A DNA stretch of 64,000 nucleotides from NCBI GenBank assembly GCA_965204875.1, contig OZ242020.1:2852001-2916000 (forward strand), in the 5' to 3' direction. The notes under the pieces are model-generated. The model did no database searches and was not told where the DNA came from. It worked only from the letters and a program-made list of their open reading frames with translations. This DNA is from Aldehydirespirator sp965204875 (GTDB lineage Bacteria > Actinomycetota > Acidimicrobiia > Acidimicrobiales > Aldehydirespiratoraceae). Positions 41,517 through 49,955 of the stretch are shown here, piece by piece (within the stretch, counting starts at the first letter, position 1; each line of letters begins with the position of its first letter). The position numbers were made by a program, and so were the translations under genes.

Positions 41517-42425
41517 TCAGGTGGTTAAGGTGTGATACTGGTGTTCGTATTGGTTGGGGGTTTGTTGGTTGATGCTGCTGTGGCGGCGGGTGGTGTTGTA
41601 GCGGGTTAGCCATTGGAAGATGCTGCGGCGTGCTGTGGGGCGGTCTGGGTAGTGGCGCTGGTTGGTGTGTTCGCGTTTGAGGGTGGCGAAGAAGGCTTCG
41701 GCTGCGGCGTTGTCGGCTGAGCTGCCGACGCGGCCGGTGGATTGGAGCATGCCCCAGGATTTCAGGGTTTTCTTGTAGTCGTTGGAGAGGTATTGGCTGC
41801 CACGGTCGGAGTGTACCACAACACCTCGTGTGAGCCCTTTGCGGGTGTGTGCGGCCATTGTCAGTGCGTCTTGTGCTAGTTGGGTGTTGATGCGGTCGCT
41901 CATCTGGTAGCCCAGCAGGCGCCGGCTGCCCAGATCGAGCACCACAGCCAGGTAGAGCCAGCCCTCACCGGTGCGAATGTAGGTGATGTCCGACACCCAC
42001 GCCCGATCCGGCGCACCGACACCGAAATCCCGGCGCAGCAGATCAGGCGGCCGCGCATCGGTGTTTCGTGAGGGTGTGGTGGTGCGCTTGGGGCGCCGCT
42101 TGCGGATCCCTGCGATGCCGTTGCTGCGCATCAGCCGCTCCACCCGCTTGTGGTTCACCTTATGGCCTCTGGCCTGCAGTTCCGCCGTAACGCGCGGCGA
42201 CCCGTAAACCCCACCCGAAGCATCATGGATGCCGCGGATCTCGGCCACCATCTGCGCCTCGGCCCGCTCGGCTGCCGTCGGACCCCGCCGCTGCCGGCGG
42301 TGCCACCCATAGAACGCCTGCGGCGACACGCGGGCGGCCTCACAGCACAACCTCGTCGGGAATCCCATGGCCCTTTGAGCCAGCACCCACCGATAGCGGG
42401 TCACTGTCCCAACTCCCTCACCCAA
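41517..42425 (-). CDS. IS3-family transposase OrfB (DDE integrase domain)
   Basis: 302 aa. rve-type catalytic core with Asp in WVSDITYIRTGEGW, Asp in VVHSDRGSQYLSNDY and Glu in AAAEAFFATLKREHTNQRHY; an N-terminal HTH_21-like segment GVYGSPRVTAEL precedes it, and the C-terminal RYNTTRRHSSINQQTPNQYE is the family tail. The frame overlaps orfA by 25 nt in the -1 phase; TTTTGGG at the overlap is a candidate slippage site producing OrfAB. It ends 22 bp inside the left terminal repeat. Confidence 0.92.
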   Translation of the reverse strand: MGEGVGTVTRYRWVLAQRAMGFPTRLCCEAARVSPQAFYGWHRRQRRGPTAAERAEAQMVAEIRGIHDASGGVYGSPRVTAELQARGHKVNHKRVERLMRSNGIAGIRKRRPKRTTTPSRNTDARPPDLLRRDFGVGAPDRAWVSDITYIRTGEGWLYLAVVLDLGSRRLLGYQMSDRINTQLAQDALTMAAHTRKGLTRGVVVHSDRGSQYLSNDYKKTLKSWGMLQSTGRVGSSADNAAAEAFFATLKREHTNQRHYPDRPTARRSIFQWLTRYNTTRRHSSINQQTPNQYEHQYHTLTT

Positions 42426-42742
42426 AAGGCCGTTGCTCGTTTGAGCAGCTCACGCTCCTGACGCAAACGCACGTTCTCACGCCGCAGGCTCACCAGCTCC
42501 GCCCGCTCCGCCGTCGTGAGACCCTCACGCTCACCGGCATCGACGCGCGCCTGGCGCACCCAGTTCCCCAGATTCGACGCCCCCACCCCCAACGCCCGAG
42601 CCACCGACGCGATACTCCGACCCTCCTCAAGCACCAACGCCACCGCATCAGCCTTGAACTCCCCCGGAAACACCCGCCGCACCCGACCCGGACCCGCACG
42701 CGCCAGATGCTGCTGCTGCTGCTGATCATCCATAGACGACAT
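42401..42742 (-). CDS. IS3-family transposase OrfA (HTH)
   Basis: 113 aa from ATG 42742 with a perfect AGGAGG six bases upstream. After a Gln-rich start (MDDQQQQQH, encoded by five CTG repeats on the plus strand) it has the helix-turn-helix FPGEFKADAVALVLEEGRSI, SVARALGVGASNLGNWVRQA, and a leucine-zipper-like end (LVSLRRENVRLRQERELLKR). It binds IS ends and overlaps orfB for programmed -1 frameshifting. Confidence 0.9.
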   Translation of the reverse strand: MSSMDDQQQQQHLARAGPGRVRRVFPGEFKADAVALVLEEGRSIASVARALGVGASNLGNWVRQARVDAGEREGLTTAERAELVSLRRENVRLRQERELLKRATAFWVRELGQ

Positions 42743-42914
42743 GCCTACCTCCTAAACGAGGTGACCGGTCAACGGGGGGAAGCCCCGCGGCAGCCGGTTT
42801 TTGACCCGCACGCGCCAGATGCTGCTGCTGCTGCTGATCATCCATAGACGACATGCCTACCTCCTAAACGAGGTGACCGGTCAACGGGGGGAAGCCCCGC
42901 GGCAGCCGGTTTTT
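42691..42914. repeat. 112-bp exact tandem duplication of the IS3 right end
   Basis: 42691-42802 and 42803-42914 appear identical. Each copy holds the first ~14 codons of orfA, its Shine-Dalgarno, the terminal inverted repeat and 16 bp of flanking ISL3 sequence (GCGGCAGCCGGTTTTT). The duplication therefore arose after the IS3 inserted. Confidence 0.92.
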
Positions 42915-43895
42915 GGAGGAGCATCCGGCGTTCGAGGGCGGGTTGACGGGGCGGCTGGCGCGCAGGCTGGTGGCCGATGCCAGGGTCATGCCGGTCTCGG
43001 CGGCCGCGAGGCGTCACGGGCTGAGCTGGTGGCTGGTGATGGGCGTGCTCAGCTCCTGGGCCGGGCTTGTGGCTGAGCATCGCAGAAGCCGCGTGTGCAG
43101 GGTGCTGTTGGTGGATGAGACCTCGATCCGCAAAGGGCATCGTTACGTGACCGTGGTCGCCTGCGGCGACACCGGCCGGATCCTGGCGCTGATCCCGTCG
43201 CGCACCACCGCCGCGCTGTCAACGTTCCTAGCTCAGCAGGGGTATAGATGGTGCAAGCAGGTCAAGGTCGTGGTCAGCGACGGATCGCCCGCCTACAAGG
43301 CCGCCATCACCCAGCACCTGGGACACTGTCGGCATGTGCTGGACCGGTTCCACGTCATCAGATGGTTCACAGCGGGGCTCACCGCGGTGCGCCGCGACAC
43401 CCAACGCCGACAGCCCCCGGGCGTCCAGCCTGTCTTTGACCGCGACGTGTTCCGAGCCAGGTTCCTGCTGCTACGCCGCGGCGACACCCTCACAGACTCT
43501 GACCGGCAGCGGCTCGACACGCTGTTCGAGGCGCACCCAAGGCTCCAAGCCGGCTGGGACGCGCTACAAGAACTCCACGGCCTCTACACCGCCGACGACC
43601 ACCAAGGCGCCCTCGCCGCCCTTGACCGGTTCTGTGACCTCTACCAAACCGGCAAGCTACCCGAATACCACAAAATCGTAGACACCATCATCCAATGGAG
43701 CCCCGAAATCCTCGCATGGCACCACACCAGCCGACCCAGCAACGGCCGCATCGAGGGCATCAACAACCTCCTACAAATCCTACGACGCACCGCCCACGGC
43801 TTCACCAACCCCACCAACTACCAAACCCGAGCACTCCTCATAACATGAACCCAACCGACACCAGCAACCCCCATCCCACAAAAACGCGAAGGGCC

Positions 43896-43903
43896 ATGTT
43901 AAT
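43896..43903 (+). repeat. Right 8-bp target-site duplication of the ISL3-type element
   Basis: ATGTTAAT, matching 41139-41146. Confidence 0.9.
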
Positions 43904-44169
43904 CACTAAGGCTGCGGACCCTGCACCTGCCCCAGACATTCACCACAGAGGAGAAGGGTTCCGCCGCGCAGGGGATGTCGGAGAGGCAGTTCGGTCGGGA
44001 GTGGGCGCCAGCCCGCCGACCGGAACTGCGCTCTGCGACAGCCCCCGGCAGTCCGGGGCAATCAACACCACCGACATCACCGGCAGGTCTCGCAGCTTGT
44101 GACGGCCCCCACGCAATCCGGGAGGAACCCCGCATGGGAGACGCGCGACGGCTTGTGCGCAGGCGAGCG
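43904..44169. other. Intergenic region between the IS and ftsX
   Basis: 266 bp. Short open frames on both strands lack ribosome sites and recognisable sequence. GACCGGAACTGCGCTCTGCG and similar GC-rich stretches show no clear hairpin. Nothing assignable. Confidence 0.3.
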
Positions 44170-45063
44170 CTACTTGTCTAGGTGCTTTGCCACTGCTATG
44201 GCTGAGCCGACCACGGCCACGACCCCTGCTACCAGCAACATCAATAGGTTGATCCTGAGCATGGCGGCATCATCGACCTTGAAGCCGGCGAGGAGCTGGA
44301 GAGCGTCGGCGCTACCGAACTGGTCGATCACGTAGGTGCGCAACAGGACGTTGCTGGTGATGGCCACCGCGGCACCCAGGAGGCCCTGCACCAGACCCTC
44401 CAGCATGAACGGGACACGAACGAACCACTTCGTGGCACCGACCAGTCGCATGATCTCGATCTCGGCGCGCCTGCTGCCGATTGCGACGGCCAGCGTGTTC
44501 AGGATCAGCAGAGTCGAGGCGCCCAGCAGGAAGATCGAACCCACGAACAGCACCCGGCCGGTCCGGTCGGCAAGGTTCTGAACGTCGCGGATCACGTCCC
44601 CGGCGAACGTCACCGCGAACACGCCGGGACGCCCCTTGAACTGGTTGCCCAACTCCTCCACCACATCGGGGTCGGGGTCTGCCGGCGCCACCCGGTAGTA
44701 CGGCGGCACGCCGTCGGCGGTCACCACGTCGAGCAACTCCGGCAAGTCCTCGAAGATCTCCCTGAACTCCTCGTAGGCCGCCTGCTGATCGACATAGGAC
44801 CAGCTCTGGACGCCGGGACTCTCCTCAAGCTGGCTGCGCACGCCGGCGTCCTGGGCCTCGTCGGCGTCGGCCCTCATCCACACGATGAACTCGACCCCGT
44901 CCTCCCAGCGTGCCGTAGCGTTGTCAACCGCCACCTGAAACAGCATGAACCCGCCGAACATCGCCAGCGAGACACCGACGGTGATAACCGTCGCCACCGC
45001 CAGCAGGATGTTTCGCCACAGGTTCTGTGCGGTCTCGCGCAGCGCGTAACGGAGAGTGAACAT
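44170..45063 (-). CDS. ftsX: Cell division protein FtsX
   Basis: 297 aa from ATG 45063 (MFTLRYALRETAQNLWRN). Four membrane helices: one near residue 25-45, three after ~165. The large extracellular loop (~50-155) activates septal peptidoglycan hydrolases (RipC-type in actinobacteria), while the cytoplasmic face meets FtsE. Signature SRRAEIEIMRLVGATKWFVRVPFMLEG near residue 200 is typical. It lies 79 bp downstream of ftsE on the same strand. The usual downstream peptidoglycan hydrolase and smpB are not here: an IS island follows and smpB is 13 kb away. Confidence 0.94.
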   Translation of the reverse strand: MFTLRYALRETAQNLWRNILLAVATVITVGVSLAMFGGFMLFQVAVDNATARWEDGVEFIVWMRADADEAQDAGVRSQLEESPGVQSWSYVDQQAAYEEFREIFEDLPELLDVVTADGVPPYYRVAPADPDPDVVEELGNQFKGRPGVFAVTFAGDVIRDVQNLADRTGRVLFVGSIFLLGASTLLILNTLAVAIGSRRAEIEIMRLVGATKWFVRVPFMLEGLVQGLLGAAVAITSNVLLRTYVIDQFGSADALQLLAGFKVDDAAMLRINLLMLLVAGVVAVVGSAIAVAKHLDK

Positions 45064-45142
45064 CGCCGGACTACCCGCCAACCCCTCGCGCCCTCCGAGC
45101 GGAGTTTGCGGTGACCGTCCTGGAACAGATGAACATGGCGGG

Positions 45143-45820
45143 CTACTCGTAGACCCCTCGCGCCTGGTCGCGCACGACCATGCCGCGGTCGAGCTCGATG
45201 ACGCGCTGGCGCATGCTGTCGACCACGCCGCTGTCGTGCGTCGCCATGACGACCGTGGTTCCCGTCTTATTGATCTTCTCGAGCAGGCGCATGATCCCCA
45301 CCGACGTGGCCGGGTCGAGGTTGCCGGTGGGCTCGTCCGCCAGCAGTATCAGCGGCCGGTTGACGAAAGCCCGGGCGATCGAGACCCGCTGCTGCTCACC
45401 GCCCGAGAGCTCATGGGGCAGGCGGTCCATCTTGCGCGACAGGCCCACAAGCTCGAGGATCGCAGGCACCTGGCGGTCGATCACATGGGAGCGCTTGCCG
45501 ATCACCTCCAGCGCGAAGGCCACGTTCTCGGCCACCGTCTTCTTGGACAGCAGCTTGAAGTCCTGGAACACGTAGCCGATGTTGCGGCGCAGGTAGGGCA
45601 CCCTCCAAGCGCTGAGCGCCCCGATGTCGCGCCCCGCCACGAAGATGCGCCCGTGCTCGGGCACATCCTCGCGGTTTAGCAATCGGATGAAGGTGGACTT
45701 GCCGGATCCCGACGGCCCCACGAGGAACACGAACTCGCCCTTGACGATGTCGATGCTGACGTCGCGCAGGGCCACCACGTCACCCTTGAACACCTTGGTG
45801 ACCTTCTCCATCTTGATCAT
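45143..45820 (-). CDS. ftsE: Cell division ATP-binding protein FtsE
   Basis: 225 aa from ATG 45820 (MIKMEKVTKVFKGDVVAL). ABC ATPase: Walker A GPSGSGKST, Q-loop VFQDFKLL, signature LSGGEQQRVSIARAF, Walker B LILLADEPTGNLD, switch His in MATHDS. With FtsX it couples ATP hydrolysis to septal cell-wall hydrolysis. The frame stays open upstream through repeat DNA, but the extension (GAHGQS repeats) is not FtsE-like. The start overlaps, as ATGA, the stop of a small repeat ORF that links it to prfB. Confidence 0.95.
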   Translation of the reverse strand: MIKMEKVTKVFKGDVVALRDVSIDIVKGEFVFLVGPSGSGKSTFIRLLNREDVPEHGRIFVAGRDIGALSAWRVPYLRRNIGYVFQDFKLLSKKTVAENVAFALEVIGKRSHVIDRQVPAILELVGLSRKMDRLPHELSGGEQQRVSIARAFVNRPLILLADEPTGNLDPATSVGIMRLLEKINKTGTTVVMATHDSGVVDSMRQRVIELDRGMVVRDQARGVYE

Positions 45821-46008
45821 GCGAGCCCCAGTTTGACCATGCACTCCAGTTTGAAAACGCGCCCCAGACTGACGACACGCCCTAGACTGACCATGCGCCC
45901 CAGACTGATCATTGCGAACTCCATCTTGACCATGCGCCCCGGGCTGACAACACGCCCCAGACTGACCATGCGCCCCAGACTGACCATGCGGACTCCGTCC
46001 CAACTCAT
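45817..46008 (-). CDS. 63-codon MVSLGR-repeat ORF bridging prfB and ftsE
   Basis: Starts at ATG 46008, overlapping the prfB stop as ATGA, and ends at TGA 45817-45819, overlapping the ftsE ATG as ATGA. The sequence is almost wholly six-residue repeats: MVSLGR, VVSPGR, MISLGR, VVSLGR, VFKLEC, MVKLGLA, plus MVKMEFA resembling the FtsE start MIKMEK. GGGCTCGCATGA occurs at both junctions. It may be translated only to couple prfB and ftsE, or be junk made by tandem duplication. No known family. Confidence 0.45.
   Translation of the reverse strand: MSWDGVRMVSLGRMVSLGRVVSPGRMVKMEFAMISLGRMVSLGRVVSLGRVFKLECMVKLGLA
45838..45984. repeat. 18-bp tandem repeat array in the prfB-ftsE junction
   Basis: About eight units of consensus (plus strand) CATGCGCCCCAGACTGAC with a few changes; one unit at 45910-45930 is 21 bp. 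All units inspected are multiples of three long, except the 20-bp segment next to ftsE. On the minus strand most units hold GGGGCGCATG, an imitation of a ribosome site and start codon. Confidence 0.85.
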
Positions 46009-47174
46009 GCGAGCCCGCCCCCTGGAGCGCTGCCGGACGCGGCGACCGTACCAGCCCGCGCCCGCGCGGCGGAAGGCGACGCCCGGCTCCAGCGCAGCCA
46101 CGCCTCCATGAACGGGTCCAGCTGACCTCCCAGCACCGCCTCGACGTTGGAGGTCCCGAAACGGGTGCGCTGATCCCTCACCATCTGGTAGGGCTGCATG
46201 ACGTAGCTGCGGATCTGGCTGCCGAAGCCCACGTTGCGCTGCTCGCCCTTGATCCCGGCGATCTCGTCCTGGCGCCTCTTGCGCTCAAGGTCGAGCAACC
46301 TGGCGGCAAGCATCTGCATGGCGCGCTCCTTGTTCTGGTGCTGGCTGCGCTCGTTCTGGCAGCTGGTGACGATGCCGGTGGGAAGGTGCGTGATCCGCAC
46401 CGCCGAGTCGGTGACGTTGACGTGCTGGCCGCCCGCGCCCGAGGAGCGGTAGGTGTCGACCCGCAGATCCTTCTCGTCGATGTCCACCCGCTCGGCAACC
46501 TCCTCGAAGAACGGCGCCACCTCCACCGCCGTGAAGGCCGTCTGGCGCTTGCCCTCGTTGTTGAACGGCGAGATCCTCACCAGGCGGTGCACGCCGTGCT
46601 CGGAGCGCATCCAGCCATAGGCGCGGCGGCCCCTGACCAGGAAGTCCACGCTGGAGAGGCCGGCCTCGGTGCCCTCTGACAGCGCGGTCACCTCCAAGTC
46701 GAAGCCGCGGCGCTCGGCCCAGCGCCGGTACATCCGCAGCAGCATCTCGGCCCAGTCCTGGGAGTCGGTGCCCCCCTCCCCCGACTTGATCTGGCACACC
46801 GCGTCACGCTCGTCGAACTCGCCCACGAAGAACGAGCGCAGCTCCGTCTCGTCGAAGCGGGCGCCGAGCTCCTCCAGCAGGGCGGCGATCTCGGGCCCCA
46901 CCGACTCGTCGCCCTCCTCCAGAGCCAGCTCGTTGAGGGTCTCGGTGTCCGAGAGGCCCGCGGCGAGGCGCCCGTAGCAGTCCAGGTCCTCGTTCACCGC
47001 CGCCAGCTCGGAGGTGACCGCACGGGCCTGTTCCGGCTGGTCCCACAGATCGGGGCGCGCCGACTCCGCCTCCAGCTGCGGGCGGCGCGAGCGCAGCTCG
47101 TCGATGCGCAGGTAGGCCCGCGCCTCGTCGAGGCGAGCCCGCAGCCGCCGCAGATCCTCACCGAAGTCCTGCAC
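46005..47174 (-). CDS. prfB: Peptide chain release factor 2
   Basis: 389 aa from GTG 47174. Recognises UGA/UAA: anticodon-like SPF in RISPFNNEGKR and the catalytic GGQ in SSGAGGQHVNVTDSAVRITH. N-terminal coiled coil (DLRRLRARLDEARAYLRIDE) as in the family. The programmed +1 frameshift of E. coli prfB is absent; the frame is continuous. The last ~20 residues (SAARARAGTVAASGSAPGGG) are an unusual low-complexity tail. It lies 6 bp after secA and overlaps the following small ORF by ATGA. Confidence 0.95.
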   Translation of the reverse strand: MQDFGEDLRRLRARLDEARAYLRIDELRSRRPQLEAESARPDLWDQPEQARAVTSELAAVNEDLDCYGRLAAGLSDTETLNELALEEGDESVGPEIAALLEELGARFDETELRSFFVGEFDERDAVCQIKSGEGGTDSQDWAEMLLRMYRRWAERRGFDLEVTALSEGTEAGLSSVDFLVRGRRAYGWMRSEHGVHRLVRISPFNNEGKRQTAFTAVEVAPFFEEVAERVDIDEKDLRVDTYRSSGAGGQHVNVTDSAVRITHLPTGIVTSCQNERSQHQNKERAMQMLAARLLDLERKRRQDEIAGIKGEQRNVGFGSQIRSYVMQPYQMVRDQRTRFGTSNVEAVLGGQLDPFMEAWLRWSRASPSAARARAGTVAASGSAPGGGLA

Positions 47175-47180
47175 GGATCC

Positions 47181-49934
47181 TCAGCCCGCGCCGGCGGGAC
47201 GGCCGTGGCAGATCTTGAACTTCTTGCCGCTGCCGCACGGGCACGGATGGTTGCGGCCCACCTTCTCGAACTCGCTCTTGACCACCGGCGCCCGCGTCTG
47301 GCGCAACGGCGCCGGCCGGGCGCCCGCGCCCGCCTGGCCCGCTCCGGCGGCGCCCTGCCCGGAGGCGGCCGCGACCGACGCCATAGCCGGCCGGGCCGAC
47401 CGCGCCCCGCCGCCGGTGCCGGTCTTGCCCGCGCTGACCCCGACGAGGCGCTGCTCGTCGGCCACGGGCCGCTCGGCCAGCTGCACGTGCATCACATAGC
47501 GGACGAAGTCCGTCTCGATGCTGTCCATCATCTGGCCGAACATCTCGAAGCCCTCGCGCTGCCACTCGGTGGCGGGATCCTTCTGGCCCATGGCCCGCAG
47601 GTGGATGCCCTCGCGCAGCAGGTCCATCTCGTGCAGGTGGGTCCGCCACTTCTGGTCGATGAGCCGCAGCATCACCTGGCGCTCCGCCTCGCGCATGGTC
47701 TCCGCGCCCAGCTCGCTCTCCCGCCCGGCGTAGTGCTCCGCGGCAACGCTGTCAAGCACCTCGGCCAGCTCCTCCGCCGAGGTCGCGGCTTGCAGAACGG
47801 AGGCCTCGACGCCGCCCGGCCACAGCGACGCCAACTCGGTGTGCAAACCATCGAGGTCCCAGTCCTCGGAGTGCTCGGACCCGCAGTGGGCATCGACGGC
47901 GTCATGTACCGCCGACTCGATGTACTCGAGCGCCTCGGACCGCAGGTCGCCGCGGTCCAGGATCTGCTCGCGCCGCTGGTAGACGACCTTGCGCTGGGCG
48001 TTCATGACCTCGTCGTACTTGAGGACGTTCTTGCGCGTCTCGGCGTTGCGCTGCTCCACGGTGTTCTGGGCCCGCTCGATCGCCTTGGTGACCATGCCCG
48101 CCTCGATCGGCACGTCGTCGGGCAGCGCTTTGTCCATCACCCAGTTCATGGCGCCGGTGGCGAAGCGGCTCATGAGCTCGTCCTGCAGCGACAGGTAGAA
48201 CCGGCTCTCGCCGGGATCGCCCTGGCGGCCCGACCGGCCCCTCAGCTGATTGTCGATGCGGCGGCTCTCGTGGCGCTCCGTGCCGAGCACGTACAACCCC
48301 CCCAGCTCGAGCACCCGCTCGCGCTCGGCGTCGGTGACGCCGCGGTGCTTCGCGGTCAGTTCGGCCAGCCGCTCCGCCGAGCCCCCCGAGCCGTCCGACC
48401 CCTCGCCGCGCAGGTCCCGCAGGGCCAGGCCCTCGGGGTTGCCGCCGAGCAGGATGTCGACGCCGCGCCCGGCCATGTTCGTGGCCACGGTCACCGCCCC
48501 GAGGCGTCCCGCCTGCGTGACGATCTCGGCCTCGCGGTGGTGCTGCTTGGCGTTGAGCACCTCATGGGCGACGCCCTGCCTGTCGAGCAGGCGCGACAGC
48601 TTCTCGGACTTCTCCACCGAGACGGTGCCCACCAGCACCGGCTGGCCCAGCTCGCAGCGCTCGCGGATGTCCTCCACGCAGGCCTCGAACTTGGCGTCCT
48701 CGGTCTTGTAGATGAGATCGGCGCGGTCTTCGCGCACCGTCGGCCGGTGGGTGGGCACACTCACGACATGCAGCCCGTAGGTGGAGACGAACTCGCTGGC
48801 CTCGGTCTGTGCGGTGCCGGTCATGCCCGCCAGGCGGTCATACAGCCTGTAGTAGTTCTGCAGGGTGATCGTGGCCAGCGTCTGGTTCTCCTCCTTGATG
48901 GCCACCCCCTCCTTGGCCTCGACCGCCTGGTGGAGGCCGTCGGACCAGCGCCGCCCCTCGAGCACCCGTCCGGTGAACTCGTCGACGATCTTCACCTGGT
49001 TGCGGTCGACGATGTAGTCGCGGTCGCGCCGGTAGAGCTCCTTGGCCCGCAGCGCCGCCTGAAGCTGGTGCACCAGGTTCTGGGCCACCATGTCATAGAG
49101 GTTGTCGATGCCGAGCACCCGCTCCACGGCGTGCACGCCCTCCTCGAGGGGGGCCACGCTGCGCTTCTCCTCGTCGACCTCGTAGTGGACGTCGCGCTGC
49201 AGGCCGCGCGCGATCCCGGCGAAGCGCGTGTAGAGGCCGGCCGCGTCCGCCACCCGCCCGCTGATGATCAGCGGCGTGCGGGCCTCGTCGATCAGTATCG
49301 AGTCGATCTCGTCGACGATGCAGTAGTGGTGGCCCCGCTGCACCTGCTCGGCTCGGGTCATGGCCATGTTGTCGCGCAGGTAGTCGAAGCCGAGCTCGTT
49401 GTTGGTGCCGTAGGTGACGTCGCAGGCGTACTGGCGGCGCTTGTGCTCGGATCCCCGCGAGCCGGGGACCACCAGCCCGACCGTGAGTCCCAGCCACTCG
49501 TACAGCTCCCCCATCCAGGCCGCGTCGCGCCCGGCCAGGTAGTCGTTGACCGTCACCACATGGACGCCGCGCCCGGTCAGCCCGGTCAGGTAGATGGGAA
49601 GCGTCGAGGTGAGCGTCTTGCCCTCGCCGGTGCGCATCTCCGCCACCGCGCCCCAGTGCAGGGCGGCGCCGCCCACGAGCTGCACGTCGTAGTGCCGCTG
49701 CCCCAGCACCCGCCACGCCGCCTCGCGCACGGTAGCGAAGGCCTCGATGATCAGATCGTCGGGGTCGGCGCCCCGCTCCAGGCGCGAGCGGAACTCGCCG
49801 GTTCGGGCCCGCAGCGCCTCGTCGGAGAGGCGCTTGATCTCGGGTTCGAGCGCGTTGACGTCAGGAACGAGCGCTTGCAGGGCCTTGAGCTTGCGGCCCT
49901 CCCCCGAGCGCAGGACGCGCCTGAACAGCGACAT
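47181..49934 (-). CDS. secA: Preprotein translocase ATPase SecA
   Basis: 917 aa. Motor of Sec-dependent export. Walker A MRTGEGKTLTSTLP, DEAD-like VDEIDSILIDEARTPLI, preprotein-binding and helical-wing domains, NMAGRGVDILLGGNPEGLA, GLYVLGTERHESRRIDNQLR, and the C-terminal zinc-binding tail HPCPCGSGKKFKICHG. An Ala/Gly-rich linker (~845-885) precedes the zinc tail. It is 21 bp after the hpf stop; the three genes hpf-secA-prfB form an operon. Confidence 0.97.
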   Translation of the reverse strand: MSLFRRVLRSGEGRKLKALQALVPDVNALEPEIKRLSDEALRARTGEFRSRLERGADPDDLIIEAFATVREAAWRVLGQRHYDVQLVGGAALHWGAVAEMRTGEGKTLTSTLPIYLTGLTGRGVHVVTVNDYLAGRDAAWMGELYEWLGLTVGLVVPGSRGSEHKRRQYACDVTYGTNNELGFDYLRDNMAMTRAEQVQRGHHYCIVDEIDSILIDEARTPLIISGRVADAAGLYTRFAGIARGLQRDVHYEVDEEKRSVAPLEEGVHAVERVLGIDNLYDMVAQNLVHQLQAALRAKELYRRDRDYIVDRNQVKIVDEFTGRVLEGRRWSDGLHQAVEAKEGVAIKEENQTLATITLQNYYRLYDRLAGMTGTAQTEASEFVSTYGLHVVSVPTHRPTVREDRADLIYKTEDAKFEACVEDIRERCELGQPVLVGTVSVEKSEKLSRLLDRQGVAHEVLNAKQHHREAEIVTQAGRLGAVTVATNMAGRGVDILLGGNPEGLALRDLRGEGSDGSGGSAERLAELTAKHRGVTDAERERVLELGGLYVLGTERHESRRIDNQLRGRSGRQGDPGESRFYLSLQDELMSRFATGAMNWVMDKALPDDVPIEAGMVTKAIERAQNTVEQRNAETRKNVLKYDEVMNAQRKVVYQRREQILDRGDLRSEALEYIESAVHDAVDAHCGSEHSEDWDLDGLHTELASLWPGGVEASVLQAATSAEELAEVLDSVAAEHYAGRESELGAETMREAERQVMLRLIDQKWRTHLHEMDLLREGIHLRAMGQKDPATEWQREGFEMFGQMMDSIETDFVRYVMHVQLAERPVADEQRLVGVSAGKTGTGGGARSARPAMASVAAASGQGAAGAGQAGAGARPAPLRQTRAPVVKSEFEKVGRNHPCPCGSGKKFKICHGRPAGAG

Positions 49935-49955
49935 GCGTGACCGACCGCCTGCGGC

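Larger units (their letters stand above)
41495..42786 (-). mobile_element. IS3-type insertion sequence (about 1.29 kb)
   Basis: Terminal repeats: left GGGGCTTCCCCCCGTTTGCC, right (reverse complement) GGGGCTTCCCCCCGTTGACC, with similarity continuing CGGTCA. It carries orfA and orfB on the minus strand with the IS3 -1 overlap. The exact target duplication is uncertain: the flanks read CTGC and GCGG. The right end is duplicated in tandem, and a relic of this end lies upstream of menB. Confidence 0.88.
41255..43848 (+). pseudogene. ISL3-family transposase, split by an IS3-type insertion
   Basis: N-terminal part from ATG 41255 (GGAGG upstream) to about 41494: zinc-finger start (RCPQCGFQCHRVHDRRDKRV, LVWRRRRFRC). 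The C-terminal part resumes in frame at 42901 (GSRFLEEHPAFEGGLTG) and runs to TGA 43848, with the DDE catalytic segments VLLVDETSIRKGHRYVT, VVVSDGSPAYK, HVLDRFHVI and the terminal NGRIEGINNLLQILRR. The two parts join into a family-like zinc-finger/DDE protein once the insert is removed. Confidence 0.88.
41147..43895 (+). mobile_element. ISL3-family insertion sequence interrupted by an IS3-type element
   Basis: Ends are imperfect inverted repeats: left GAGCCTTCGCGGTTTTGTGG, right (reverse complement) GGCCCTTCGCGTTTTTGTGG, both continuing GATGGGGG. Flanked by ATGTTAAT on both sides. Without the nested element it is about 1.35 kb, normal for ISL3. It carries one transposase gene broken into two parts by the insertion, so it is probably inactive. 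Confidence 0.9.

Noticed and set aside
43899..44135. 78-codon minus-strand ORF between the IS and ftsX
   Set aside because: No ribosome site, no recognisable domain, and it overlaps the IS target duplication.
45838..45984. CRISPR array
   Set aside because: 18-bp contiguous units without unique spacers, and no cas genes anywhere in the window.
45820..46003. N-terminal extension of FtsE by GAHGQS repeats
   Set aside because: Frame is open, but the extension is repeat DNA; the family start MIKMEKVTK at 45820 is clear.
45833..46111. Plus-strand TMRPRL-repeat frame
   Set aside because: Translation of the 18-bp repeat on the opposite strand, with no ribosome site and no coupling to plus-strand genes.
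47205..49940. 911-codon plus-strand frame opposite secA
   Set aside because: Shadow of secA; composition is typical of reverse-strand GC-rich reading.
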